64,000 bases of DNA from Laccaria trichodermophora (GCA_018417955.1 JACTVC010000021.1:248001-312000); one strand, 5' to 3'; positions 43,603 through 55,620 are shown, counted from the first letter of the stretch. The notes: generated by a model from the sequence alone, not told the origin. Numbers and translations: made by a program.

Positions 43603-44361
43603 ATGTCAAGTGATCGAATAATTGTGACCATCACAAAGCTTAATAGCGAGAATTATCATGACTGGAAATTTGCAGTCAGTATAGTGCTTTGGCAGAAGGG
43701 ATGTTGGAAGGTGACTTCAGGAGAAGAAGAAAAACCATCCACAAAGGAGGCAGAGAAATCATGGGAGACTAAAGCCAAGGAAGGATTCACATTGATTGTG
43801 CTTACCATCGAGCTGAGCCAATACACATACATATGTGACACTAAAAATGGACCAGAAGTGTGGAAAGCACTGAAGGATATTTACAAGAAGAAAAGTCAAT
43901 CCATGTGCATTAACCTTAAACAGCAATTCTATGGATTTGAGCATGACACAAGCACATCAATTTCTGCTTATGTCAACAGCATCACAGATCTGGCGAGAAA
44001 ACTCAATGCCATCAGAGTATCACTCTCAGATCAAGACATTACAGATGTCCTTATATTCAATTTGGACAATGAATACTCAAGCATAGCTACATCACTTATT
44101 GCATCAAAGGAAGAATTAAAAACCACTGATGTTAAAAGTGCATTGCTCAAGGAGGAATGACAAAAAGGAGGGCCAGGCACAGAAACTGCCCTATATAGTA
44201 ATGGCATCAATAATGATGGAAAGGGACCAGGTGGGCGCAGAGGCCCAAATCAGGATTGCTGTGAAGGATTAATTGATAATTGCACGTGCTATCGCTGTGG
44301 ATGCACCAGACATATCTCACGACACTGCAAAGCTGTCAAAACAGCTGATGGAAAAGATATC
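43603..44361 (+). pseudogene. Copia gag with CCHC zinc knuckle (interrupted)
   Basis: ATG at 43603 begins MSSDRIIVTITKLNSENYHD, a typical Copia gag start (KLNxxNYxxWK). Later come VWKALKDIYKKKSQ, LKQQFYGF, ISAYVNSITDLARKL, DQDITDVLIFNL and a SSIATSL segment. The frame is stopped by TGA at 44158, which replaces a probable CGA (EER..), and then stays open: a zinc knuckle C-x2-C-x4-H-x4-C lies at 44287-44328 in the same frame. Element 44362-48227 is inserted after GKDI; beyond it the frame continues NDSLTKETSQFAIALLGD to a TGA near 48300. Gag packages RNA; this copy is disabled by one nonsense change and the insertion. Confidence 0.85.
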
Positions 44362-44488
44362 CAGTACTTTACAGTGCCCCACCTATTCCTGCAGGAATTC
44401 AGTCATTCCAGTGGAATTACACTGGAATCCTCTGAACTCATGTAAATTTACCAGTACATGTCCTGATCAGCTAAAGTCATGTGACTTA

Positions 44489-46981
44489 CAGCTGATTCCG
44501 AAAAGGTTGTCACTAGCGATTTTTTTGTAATGCATCAGCAATATAATATATGAGTGATATATTAGCTGAGTAATCAGGGACACTGGCTAAATCGGTAATT
44601 TCAGATTTCACGATTGATGACTAATGTACTGAAAGGTTGCAGTGAAATAGTACTCTTGACTTTTATCATGGGGGGAAATAGATACTTGAATCTCCTCTAC
44701 CATATCTAAGGTAGGCGGGAACTATATGGCAGGATTCAAATTCGTGATTGATCCAACCACTTCTTGAGACTATTTTGGGAACTATTTCTAACGGCGACCA
44801 TTAGGTAATGTCCACCTCTAGCACCTGCCAACACTTGAAATATGGCACCAATTTGATACAAAAATGCAAGTAGAGTGTATCGCAAGAAATAACATGGAAA
44901 AGATTGGAATTAGTGGATGACAGTCATTGAAAGTGAGGGTCAGTGCTTCTGTCGACATGACAAATACGCACATACAAAGGCCAGGAGCATTGGTGGAGAC
45001 AAGGTTGTATATTTGATTAATTTCAATGTAATTGAATTTTTAGAATATTTGTGACTCCTAGTCAGCTCAGAGATGGATATTGAGACTAGATTCAGTCCAC
45101 TGGAGATCAAAAAATTTGGCGAGGCTCGCATGGTTGAGGACCTGGTATATCTGGCACAGAACAGTACCAGAATACTTATGATTTTGATAATACTTTATCC
45201 TAAGTCTATTTGTCCCTTGGCTACCAAGAGTTTTTTTTTCTGGATTTTTATGTTTTAAACGGACTGCATAACATCCACCTTGAGCAACAACTACTGAAAA
45301 AATATTCATTGACTTGTTCTGAATATTTTATGCTGAAGTCATTGTTTTGTCACAGAGCAAAGCTTTGAAAAATTATTACTTACCAAAAGTGATAAATTCA
45401 TTAGTCTCTCCTAGACAGACTTCGATATTATGTGAACTCGTACCTTTGTTCACCATAATATGAATAAATTCATATGATAATGTTGAGTCAATGTTGAGTC
45501 TGCCTTGCTTCTCCGTCATGTAACAACTCTCATGCTATGAGACTTGCAGCTTGCAGGCTAATTGCTGTCCAAATATTATTTATTAGCTTAGACTCAGAGG
45601 CTCACCTGCAAGTTTAGCCCTCCTAAAAACAATATTTACTTGATAGTTGAAATATTATCGACTCCTGAGCAAGAGAAATAAGATTCGGCAGATCCCATTA
45701 GCGGAAATTGAAATCTCATGGATGGGAATGCGTGCATCAGAAATCAAAATTCTGCCATATAGTTCCCGCCAACGCTACATATTGTGCAAAAATCCAGAGC
45801 ACCGGCCAGTTCCTACTTACAATAAGGTGGAAATGAGGCTCATCACATAAGTATGTCAATTAGCCGTGACCTTTCACAATGCATCACCGCGCCGGATGGA
45901 TCAAGGATGGATCGCTTTGGTTGAGGTGTTGGTGTGGGGGGTCCAATTGGTGTTGCTGGGATGGGTATACATTCCCAAGAGGAAAGGTACCTGAGAGGGG
46001 ACTGTGTGTGCATGTGAATGAACCAGCGTTGTGTGGGTTGGCGACCTGAGGTCACAGTCACCGACTGTAAATCGTGAGAGAGTTACCAAAGGTTGTCAAC
46101 AGCCAAACGTTCACAACCTTGCACGGTCCCATGGGGTCCTACCTCTGGGTGCATGCTACATCTCCTCCCTCAGCACTGTGTGGTCTTCTAACGCCACACA
46201 GTGATTCCTACATCACATTCTGTATCTACCAGTGTTTTAGATTCCTCTATATCATGCTCTTATCTACCACAGTCCATTCTGTGTACCACTCCATGACAGT
46301 TGTTCTGCGAAAAGTCACAGTCAGTGACAGTCGGTGACTTTAACAACAGTTGCGCGACTGGCACAACACTGGAATGAACGATGGGTGTGTCAAAACTAGT
46401 GGGCACTTCGAATAGAGGAATGATGGGTGTGCCAGAGCGAATGATAGGTAAACCGTGTTGAGGACAAGCAGAAACGATGGGTATTTGAGAAGGGACAGTG
46501 TGTGTGTGCAAAGGAATTTCAAAGTAGTGGGCACTTTGCACAAAGGAATGACAGGTGTCTGGAACGAATGATCAGCATTGAGGAACGAGAAAGAATGTAA
46601 TAGTACTGGGAGTGTGGGGAGTGTGCGTTGGTGCAACTGGGTGGCCTGGAAGTCTTTGAGTGCTATAACGGCTGCAGAGGAGAACGACGCACCAAAATTT
46701 TGGTGGCTCCACAAACTCCACCTCGTCAGCTTGGTGGAAAACAGAAAGGTGGTGGTGAAGCATGGTTATATGCAGGAGGACGACTCCCAAGAGGAATGCA
46801 AGAAAACATAGTATAAATACAGTCAAGGAAAGGGGAGGATAATGGACAGTAATCAATGCAGATAAACAGATCAGGCTAACCCTGGCGTGGACCTGATTAC
46901 TCAGCTAATATATCACTCATATATTATATTGCTGATGCGTTGCAAAAAAATCGCTAGTGACAACCTTTTTGGAATCAGCTG
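44489..46981. mobile_element. TA-target element nested in GTC-core copy 2
   Basis: Inverted ends CAGCTGATTCCGAAAAGG (left) and the near-complement (right, one mismatch in the first 18) extend for about 100 bp including GCAATATAATATATGAGTGA. TA on both sides (44487-44488, 46982-46983). The interior holds a further inverted-repeat element and a region of GTG/CAC-rich DNA with no supported gene. Tc1/mariner-like by target only. Confidence 0.65.
44714..45770. mobile_element. Inner element with GGCGGGAACTATATGGCAG ends
   Basis: GGCGGGAACTATATGGCAG at 44714 is matched by its exact complement ending at 45770. The match then becomes imperfect (GATTCAAATT versus AATTTTGATT). No clear target duplication was found, so the boundaries are tentative. 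One short open frame (45073-45258) shows no known domain. Confidence 0.5.
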
Positions 46982-47329
46982 TAATAACCAACTTAATACT
47001 CAGAATAAATTTGAAGTCAACAAACCAACTTATAATGTATTTAAAATGACATAAAACATATTTTATTATATACTACTATACACAATCTATGTATATTTAA
47101 GGAAGGAGAGGTACAAGGAAAGGGGGTGAGGACAAGGGGAGCAGGTTATGGAGAAGGAAAGGGGTAGGAAGGGGTAGAGAGTGATGGAGGGGGTGATGGA
47201 GAAGGGAGGGAGGGGAAGGGAGTGATGGAGAGGGGAGGGAGGGGAAGGGGGTGATGGAGGGAGGGGAAGGGGTGATGGGGAGGGGAAGGAGGGGAGTGAG
47301 GGAGAGGGAGGGGTGGTGTAGTGTACATG

Positions 47330-47990
47330 ATTGTAGACACGTCGGCGTGAACACATCGTCACGTCGTCGTCGTCGTCCGTAGCATCGTTGTGTGGGTGCT
47401 GGGTGTCGTAGACATGTTGGCGTGGACACATCGTCCCGTTGTCGTCGTTGACGTGGACACGTCGTCCTGTTGTTGTTGTCGTCTGTGGCGGGCGCTGGGT
47501 GTCGTTCGTGGGCACTGGATGTCGTTCGTGGGTGGTGGGTGTCATTCGTGTCCACTGGGTGTTGTTACGTGTCCACGGGCGGTGTACGTGTGTCCATTGG
47601 TCGTTGTTTTCTGTCCTGTTGGGTGTTTTCGTGTCCGCGGGTGCTGTTTTGCATCCGTTGGCCGTTGTTTTGTGTCCGCTGGTGGTGTACGTGGGTGCTG
47701 GGCGTCGTTTCATGGGCGGGGCGTCGTTTTCGTGGGTGTTGGGGTGTTTTTGTGAGCGGGGGGGGGGGTCATTTTCATGGGTTCTGATGCTCCTTGTTTT
47801 GTGACGTGGCATCGCCGCGTTGTTGTTGAAGGGCGGCGTGGTCGATGGTGCCCATGGGTGATAAACGAGTGACGTGGGTGGTGGTAGCTATGGGTGATGG
47901 TGATGGCGTGGTGTTGGCGGCGGTGACGAGCATGGTGGTGGTGGGAGGAAGAGGGTGGTCATGTTTGGTGAGCATGATTGCCAAACAGAT
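47330..47990 (+). repeat. CpG-rich GTC/GTT block and adjacent polypurine tract of copy 2
   Basis: A G/A-only-like tract (GGGAGGGGAAGGG repeats, 47100-47320) leads directly into about 650 bp of GTCGT/GTGTC/GGGTGTCGTT words with many CpGs. Same order and orientation as copies 3 and 4. Open frames of 100-240 codons here are compositional. Confidence 0.75.
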
Positions 47991-48235
47991 ATTATTTGTT
48001 ATCCATCGGAAATAAACAAACTATAATACATAACAAAATGATAAAATAACCAGATTGCAGTTCCTGCCCATTCCGGGGAACATTCTGGTGTACATTCCGG
48101 AATCCACCGGAATTCCACTGGAATGGAAAACACCGGAATGAATAATTTAGCAGGGCCTTCTGCTAAATTCCATTCCACCGGAATGACTGGATTCCTGCAG
48201 GAATAGGGGGGGCACTGCTAAGACCTCAAGATATC

Positions 48236-48519
48236 AATGATTCACTGACAAAGGAAACATCACAATTTGCAATTGCATTGCTAGGTGATGCATGTTATTG
48301 AAGGATTTATGAGATTCCTCAGGCTATCAGCAAGTAAGCAGTTGAGGAGGAGCTCCTGCCAAAATGGAGGAAAATATATTTTGGGATGCCTATCAGGCAA
48401 AAGACTGCAGATCTAAGGAATGATCTACAGATATTCTGGTGCTGATGCTACGTGACCAGCACAGACATGAAGGAACTATTTTTTAGGAAGCTCTTCGGAA
48501 ATGCTGAATTGAGGAGGAG
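48236..48519 (+). pseudogene. 3' remainder of Copia internal region
   Basis: Continues the gag frame for about 20 codons and then, near 48446-48510, shows YVTSTDMKELFFRKLFGNAE followed by LRRS, resembling the RNase H end of Copia pol (…T.DM.AD.FTK.LG…). The intervening pol is deleted. The purine run GAGGAGGAG before the 3' LTR is the likely plus-strand primer site. Confidence 0.55.
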
Positions 48520-48706
48520 TGTTGGAATAGTACAATCCAGCATTTGCCAGTACATTCTCACACTTAATTAATTAGTAATATCAGACTATCAACTTAGTAA
48601 TCCCAAGTATGTAGATAACACTAGAATATGGTAGATACATAGTAATTAGGTATATAAGGACTGTAGAAACTCGTACATAGTAGAACTTCATTCTCTATTT
48701 CCAACA
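48520..48706 (+). repeat. Copia 3' LTR
   Basis: 187 bp, same ends as the 5' LTR. At two former CpG sites one LTR has TG and the other CA (CTGG/CCAG and CCTGAG/CCCAAG), as expected if the cytosine on opposite strands was deaminated in each copy. Confidence 0.9.
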
Positions 48707-48861
48707 GTCTCCAAGGAACTCCATGGAGTATGTGCCAAGCTCATATACCATAGAGGTAGTTGCTGATGGCTGAGCAGTATGTTGCTGCAAGGGTGGACAC
48801 AAAAGAGAGGAGTAGGATGTGGCTTGCTGGGGCCCTGTCTTCCTCCAGTATGTTCTTCTTG

Positions 48862-50596
48862 CAGTACTTATCAGTCCCCCACTGATTCCTGCAGGACTCA
48901 CAGGATTCCTGGGGATTCCTGGGGATTCCTGAGGATTCCTGAGGATTCCTGCAGGACTACACCATAATTTTGGCAAATTTGAGTTTTAGGAGAAAAATTC
49001 TGTCAAGTCCTCAGGATTCCTGAGGACTACATGACATTTAACCATCTGTGACTTGTTTAAACACTTCCTCTAACTTCCTTTATGAACTTAACTCTGTTTC
49101 CATCCTTAAAGCATTCATATATCAATACATAATAGAATTTAATTCTATTTTAAATGACATCAAAATTAATTTATAAGTATATTAAAGGGAGGGGGGAAGG
49201 AGGGACAGACAGGAAGGAGGGTACAGACAGGGGTAGGAAGGAGGACAGGAAAGGGAGAACAGACAGGAAGAGAGATGGAGAGGAAGGAGGACAGGATGGG
49301 AGAACAGACAGGATGGGAGATGGAGAGGAAGGGGGGACAGACAAGGAGGGGGGAACAGACAGGGAGGGGGGACAGACAGGAAGGAAGGACAGATAGGGAG
49401 GGGACAGACAGGAAGGAAGGATAGAAATGGAGGAGGGACATACTGGGGGTGGGCACTCATTGCCGCTCGTCGGTGGCGGCGTCGTTCGCCGTTCGTCGGC
49501 AGTGGTGGGGGGGTCATTCGTGTCTGTCTGTGGGCACTCGTTATCCGCGGGTGCTCGTCGTTCGTGGGTGGAGGGTCGTCGTCGTCTGTGCGTGGGCATC
49601 GTCGTCCGTGGATGGGGCGCCGTCGTGCATGGGGGGCTCGTTGTTGTCTGTGTGCGCTCGTGGGTCGTTGTTGTCTGTGGGCGTTTGTTGTTCTCGTTGT
49701 CTGTGGGCACTCGTCGTTGGCGGGTACGGGGTTGTCGTTGTCCGTGGGTGGGGTTGTTGTCCTTGTCCATGGGCGCTCGTCGTCTGTGGGCGCTCGTCGT
49801 TCGTGGGCGCTCGTCGTTCGTGGGTGGTGGCGGAAGGTGGTGGTGTGGTTGTCCGTGGGCGCTCGACGTTCATCGTCGTCTGTGGGTCGTCATGCGTGTT
49901 CGGTGTCGTCGTTTGTGGGTGCCGTGGTCGTTTGCGGGTGGTGGGCCTCATTCGTGTGTCGTGCCGTGACGTGGCATGGCCACGTCATTTCCGTCATCAG
50001 CTGCGTGTGCCGTGGGCGTTGTAAGCGGTCGTTGTTGTTGTTATTGTTGATGTCGTGGTCGTGGTCGATGTCGTCGTGGTCCTCGTGTGTTGTTGTCGTG
50101 ACGTGGCGTTGCCACAGTGTTTCTGTCGTCGTCCGCGTGTGCCGTGGGGTTGTAAGCGGTCGTGGTCGACGATGTTGTTGTCGTCGTCGATGTTGACGTG
50201 GTCGTGGTTGTCGATGTTGTCGTGGTCGTCGTGGTCGGGTGTTGTGTCGTTGTTGTGTCGTTTTCGTTGTGGTGGTGGTTGCAGTTGAAAGAGAAAGGTG
50301 ACGTGACGTGTCACATATGAAAACTATGATCAACAAACATGTGCACGGGATGCATCGCATCACATGATACATTCCAAGCACATGTTCATGGGTCATGTGA
50401 CTCATCAAATGCATCAATCCTGGGACTAGTCCTGTCTGAAAATCCTCAGGACTGTCTTCAGTCCTCAGGAATGGACCCCCACAGGACTGAAAAAATTGGC
50501 TGGTACATCAGCCAATACTCAGTCCTGGGACTGTGCAAGAATCCTCAGGAATCCTCAGGAATCCTGCAGGAATCAGTGGGGGACAATAAAGACCTC
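48862..50596 (+). mobile_element. GTC-core element, copy 3 (no matching TSD)
   Basis: Left end CAGTACTTATCAGTCCCCC, right end GGGGGACAATAAAGACCTC, with mirrored CACTGATTCCTGCAGGA next to both. Subterminal words CTCAGGATTCCTG are repeated many times at each end (48890-49020; 50430-50570). The polypurine tract is 49185-49440 and the CpG-rich block 49445-50290. The 8 bases outside differ (TCTTCTTG versus GGGACTGG), and the left flank is Copia-side DNA while the right flank is Gypsy gag. So one flank has been replaced by deletion or recombination. Confidence 0.8.
49445..50290 (+). repeat. CpG-rich GTC/GTT block of copy 3
   Basis: About 850 bp of GTCGTCTGTGG, GTTGTTGT and similar words, CpG-dense, directly after the polypurine tract at 49185-49440. 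Long frames on both strands are low-complexity artefacts. Confidence 0.75.
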
Positions 50597-51879
50597 GGGA
50601 CTGGTACATATGTAGCAGTCTCCGTTAGGATTTCGTGGACTAATTTTAGTGTCGTCTCTCTCAAAGGTTATCCCGTTAACCGTTATAGTACGGCGCTGGC
50701 TTCCTATTTCTTTCAGCCTGCTGCCAGGAGGTCAATAAACTGTTCTTCATTCGTTTGGCTACAGATTGAACGGAGAGAATCGCAGGGCAAATGGTTTCGT
50801 TAAGGTATTGGGACCATTCTACAGGTTGGCGTCGCAAAATGTGAGCAACAGCGGTAGGGCCATCTTCTTCGTCAGGATGGAGGAAGTGGTGGTGTTGAAT
50901 ACAACGCTGAATATACTCCAGCAGGCTCTCTTGTTCATGACCCTTATTGTGGAAGGTCATCTCATCAAACTTGAAAGTTCGTTCTCGCACCCATTCCTCA
51001 TCCAGGAAATGAGCTTGAATGCCTACCATCATGTTATCCCAGCTGCTCGAGAAATAAGTTCGATCTGGGGTTGGTAGGGTCTCCCACCAACTAAGAGTGT
51101 AAGAAGTCCATTTGAATGGGGCAAGGTGAGCTATGCCCTCTTTCATTTTGGGGCCTAAAGCGGCCAAGAAGCCCATTCCGCTCAAGTAATCTATGGCAGT
51201 CTCTCCAGCGCCATCCCATTCAGGCAGGATATTGGCATTCAGTTTACGATTGATTTGCCATTCTTCGGGAGTTCACCACCATGGAGGGTAGTTTGGGTCT
51301 TGTGGGTCAGGATTATTATTGTTCCTGTCCCCACCTCCACCGCCGCCTCCTCCACCACCAGGATCGCCTCCTCCTCCTCCTCCTCCGTTGCCTCAAGGAG
51401 GAGCATACCAACTGCTGGGAGGGGGGTTGCTCTGTGGGGAGTTACCCCTTCGACCCGAGTTGTTACCATTACTGGAAGAGGAGGATCCTCCTGACAGGGG
51501 TCCTCCATTACTACGAGCAGGGGTCCTTCCTTGCTCTTGGTTGTCGTTGGTTCGTTCGACAGGCCTGGAGCTATTTTGACTATTTCTGTTACAGAAGACA
51601 TAGCTGGTCCACGCCTTAGGGCTTGGTATGCGCATGTTCAATGCTGCAGGCACCCTCGTTTCGTTATTGTTGAGTCCTGAATTTACTGTATCAGGACCAT
51701 TATTGGTAGTGGCGACTGGTGGCTACCACTTTTATGATTAATCTATGACAACTGTCCAAGAGGCAATGTGTATACTGCCACAGGTTTTATGAAAGGCATC
51801 TCATTAGGATTGCCCATCTATTTCATTCAATTTATCACTAGAATCTTTCATAAGATATAGGCAAGGATAATGAGATATC

Positions 51880-52560
51880 ATGAGGATATTTCATTAAGCT
51901 CTTTGGCCCTTTCATTGCCATTTCATAGACTTTTCATTAGGATATTTCATTAGGCTCCTTCGCTTTTTCATTGCCATTTCTTAGAATTTTCATTAGGATA
52001 TTTCATTAGCCTCCTTTGCTTTTTCATTACCATTTCTTAGAATTTTCATTAGGATATTTCATTAGACACCTTCGCTTTTTCATTACCATTTCTTAGAATT
52101 TTCATTAGGATATTTCATTAGCCTCCTTTGCTTTTTCATTACCATTTCTTAGAATTTTCATTAGGATATTTCATTAGACTCCTTCACTTTTTCATTACCA
52201 TTTCTCATAAGGATATTTCATTAGGTATTTGGCCCTTTCATTACCATTTCTTAAAATTTTCATTGGGATATTTCATTCAGCTCCTTGACCCTTTCATTAC
52301 CATTTCATTGAATTTTTTCATTAGAATATTTCATTATGTTCCTTGACCCTTTCATTACCATTTCTTACAGTTCTCAGTAGGATATTTCATTAGGCTCCTT
52401 GGCGCTTTCATTAGATTTTCTTAGAATTTTCATTGGGATATTTCATTCAGCTCCTTGACTCTTTCATTACCATTTCATGGAATTCTCATTAGAATATTTC
52501 ATTAGGCTTCTTGGCACTTTCATTAGGATATTTCATTGAGCACCTTGATGATTTCATTAC
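51880..52560 (+). repeat. 56-bp tandem repeat array in left FB1 arm
   Basis: About twelve units built on 'CATTAGGATATTTCATTAG', then a C/T-rich part with CTTTTTCATTACC and ATTTCTTAGAATTTT. The array is mirrored in the right arm (about 54,890-55,620), where one unit more seems present. TTTCATTA recurs at regular spacing. Confidence 0.8.
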
Positions 52561-54889
52561 TTCTCATTAGGCTCCCTGGCACTTTCATTACCAAAAATAG
52601 ATAATGATGATGATATGTATCACATGGGTTGTTGGGAGGGTGATCACATGACCAATTTCCTAAAATGGTCAAAAACGAAAGTTGTAGCCCTACACTGTAG
52701 CTTCCTGAACCTGTTTTAATTATGTTGTGAAGTGCTCCCATTGTGAAGATATGATGTAAAAGATTCTTCCAAGTGCTGTGTTTTTTTTTGTTTTTTGCAT
52801 TTTTCTCCATGAAAACAAAACCAAATAACATGATTCCAACACATTTAGAAAGCTAAATGAAAGGGCAACAAATATTGTATTGTGGGAAAAATGACCAAAA
52901 AAGGAAGGTGCATTCCCTGAAAGAGCAATTGACACTGACAGACTACAACAGTCAGATATAGACTACTAGGTTTGCTGATAGACTACAAAAAGTTGGACAT
53001 AGGCCTCAAAAGTCAGACTTAGACTACAAAAGCTTGGACTTAGACTACAAAGTTAGGGTTAGGTTAAAAGGTTATCCACACTGAAAACTTTTGTAGTCTG
53101 CGCTTTTTCATTAGAAAATTTTGTAGTGTCCGCTTTTTTAGACTACAAAAGTTTGTAGTGTGTGCCTGTTTATTAGAAAAGTTTATAGTGTCTGCTTTTT
53201 AGACCACAAAGTTTGTAGTGTTCACTTTTGTATTAGAAAAGTTTGTAGTGTCCACTTTTTAGACTGCAAAAGTTTGTATTGTCTGCTTTTTGAGGCTACA
53301 AAAATTTGTGGTTGACATATAGTTTATAGTGTCCTTGACTCTGTATAGGTTATGGGGATGAGGTTAAAGAATTGACATGATTTTACATATTGCCATTGCT
53401 GCAGCATTGATTTTTGACATCATGTACAAGTTGTCTTTCATGTCAAGAAAGGCTATTCTATGCCTTCCTATTGAATGCTCTGTCCTATTTCAAAGTCATA
53501 GTTCTAGGTTCATGAGGATATAGTTTGAAGGATTAAATAACTTTACCTATTGCTATGGCCACATCATTAACTTTTGACATCATACCCAAGTTGCCTTTCA
53601 CATCAGGACAGGCTACTCTCTGATTTCACATTGATAGTTGCTGGTCTGTCTGCTTTGACATTGATAGCTACTAGCCCATCCCAAACATAGCCAACTTTGA
53701 TATCAGCTCTTTGAGGGCTATAGGATGATGGGCTGATTGTTCCCTGCAGGTGTCCTTAAGTCAGGTCATGATGTAAGTTGAGAATGTATTGAGACAGAAC
53801 AGTGGATATTAATATGAATGGCTTCCTCTGGCTTGTAAACCAACTTGGGCATGATGTGAAAAGCTGATGATGTGGCAATAGCAATCAATATGTAAAGTCA
53901 TGTCAATCCTTAAGCAATATCCCCATGAACCTAGAACTATGACTTTGAAATAGGACAGAGCATTCAATAGGAAGGCATAGAATAGCCTTTCTTGACATGA
54001 AAGACAACTTGTACATGATGTCAAAAATCAATGCTGCAGCAATGGCAATATGTAAAATCATGTCAATTCTTTAACCTCATCCCCATAACCTATACAGAGT
54101 CAAGGACACTATAAACTATATGTCAACCACAAATTTTTGTAGCCTCAAAAAGCAGACAATACAAACTTTTGCAGTCTAAAAAGTGGACACTACAAACTTT
54201 TCTAATACAAAAGTGAACACTACAAACTTTGTGGTCTAAAAAGCAGACACTATAAACTTTTCTAATAAACAGGCACACACTACAAACTTTTGTAGTCTAA
54301 AAAAGCGGACACTACAAAATTTTCTAATGAAAAAGCGCAGACTACAAAAGTTTTCAGTGTGGATAACCTTTTAACCTAACCCTAACTTTGTAGTCTAAGT
54401 CCAAGCTTTTGTAGTCTAAGTCTGACTTTTGAGGCCTATGTCCAACTTTTTGTAGTCTATCAGCAAACCTAGTAGTCTATATCTGACTGTTGTAGTCTGT
54501 CAGTGTCAATTGCTCTTTCAGGGAATGCACCTTCCTTTTTTGGTCATTTTTCCCACAATACAATATTTGTTGCCCTTTCATTTAGCTTTCTAAATGTGTT
54601 GGAATCATGTTATTTGGTTTTGTTTTCATGGAGAAAAATGCAAAAAACAAAAAAAAACACAGCACTTGGAAGAATCTTTTACATCATATCTTCACAATGG
54701 GAGCACTTCACAACATAATTAAAACAGGTTCAGGAAGCTACAGTGTAGGGCTACAACTTTCGTTTTTGACCATTTTAGGAAATTGGTCATGTGATCACCC
54801 TCCCAACAACCCATGTGATACATATCATCATCATTATCTATTTTTGGTAATGAAAGTGCCAGGGAGCCTAATGAGAAGTAATGAAATCA

Positions 54890-55620
54890 TCAAGGTGCTC
54901 AATGAAATATCCTAATGAAAGTGCCAAGAAGCCTAATGAAATATTCTAATGAGAATTCCATGAAATGGTAATGAAAGAGTCAAGGAGCTGAATGAAATAT
55001 CCCAATGAAAATTCTAAGAAAATCTAATGAAAGCGCCAAGGAGCCTAATGAAATATCCTACTGAGAACTGTAAGAAATGGTAATGAAAGGGTCAAGGAAC
55101 ATAATGAAATATTCTAATGAAAAAATTCAATGAAATGGTAATGAAAGGGTCAAGGAGCTGAATGAAATATCCCAATAAAAATTTTAAGAAATGGTAATGA
55201 AAGGGCCAAATACCTAATGAAATATCCTTATGAGAAATGGTAATGAAAAAGCGAAGGTGTCTAATGAAATATCCTAATGAAAATTCTAAGAAATGGTAAT
55301 GAAAAAGCGAAGGAGCATAATGAAATATCCTAATGAAAATTATAAGAAATGGTAATGAAAAAGTCAAGGAGACTAATGAAATATCCTAATGAAAATTCTA
55401 AGAAATGATAATGAAAAAGCGAAGGAGCATAATGAAATATCCTAATGAAAATTCTAAGAAATGGTAATGAAAAAGCAAAGGAGGCTAATGAAATATCCTA
55501 ATGAAAATTCTAAGAAATGGCAATGAAAAAGCGAAGGAGCCTAATGAAATATCCTAATGAAAAGTCTATGAAATGGCAATGAAAGGGCCAAAGAGCTTAA
55601 TGAAATATCCTCATGATATC
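54890..55620 (-). repeat. 56-bp tandem repeat array in right FB1 arm
   Basis: The reverse complement of the array at 51880-52560, with the same unit (TAATGAAATATCCTAATG) and about one more copy, which explains the slightly longer right arm. Confidence 0.8.

Larger units (their letters stand above)
44362..48227 (+). mobile_element. GTC-core element, copy 2 (8-bp TSD AAGATATC)
   Basis: AAGATATC lies at 44354-44361 and 48228-48235. Left end CAGTACTTTACAGTGCCC, right end GCACTGCTAAGACCTC. The next bases on both sides form a mirrored CCTATTCCTGCAGGAAT/ATTCCTGCAGGAATAGG, then repeated CCGGAAT/GTGGAAT words. The inside order is a nested 2.5 kb insertion (44489-46981), AT-rich DNA, a polypurine tract (47100-47320), the CpG-rich block (47330-47990), then right subterminal repeats. 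Excluding the nested insert it is about 1.37 kb, close to copies 1 and 3. It lies in the Copia gag and removing it restores that frame. No transposase. Confidence 0.85.
43321..48706 (+). mobile_element. Gag-only Copia LTR retrotransposon with nested insertions, TSD GTCTC
   Basis: Two 187-bp LTRs (43321-43507, 48520-48706) begin TGTTGGAATA and end TTCCAACA. GTCTC flanks both sides (43316-43320, 48707-48711). After the 5' LTR is a primer-binding site, then gag with a zinc knuckle. Before the 3' LTR is a purine run (GAGGAGGAG, 48511-48519). Without the nested element the interior is only about 1.15 kb: gag plus a trace of the pol C-terminus (YVTSTDMKELFFRKLFGNAE, near 48446-48510). Protease, integrase and reverse transcriptase are absent, so it depended on another element. 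The LTRs differ at 8 of 187 positions. Confidence 0.9.

Noticed and set aside
44489..46981. Short frames with LPTLPVLLHS- or HTHTVPSQ-like sequence at 45.9-46.9 kb
   Set aside because: Repetitive CAC/GTG composition, no consistent frame and no domain; left as transposon interior.
51255..51619. Plus-strand Pro/Ser-rich frames opposite the Gypsy gag
   Set aside because: Antisense shadow of the Gly/Asn-rich part of gag.
51880..52560. CRISPR-like regular repeats (56-bp array)
   Set aside because: Units are contiguous with no unique spacers and lie in a eukaryotic foldback transposon.
52523..54915. Identical 102-codon and 71-codon frames in both FB1 arms
   Set aside because: They are the same DNA read twice because of the palindrome; no domain, poly-K/N content and no start context. 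Treated as part of the foldback arms.
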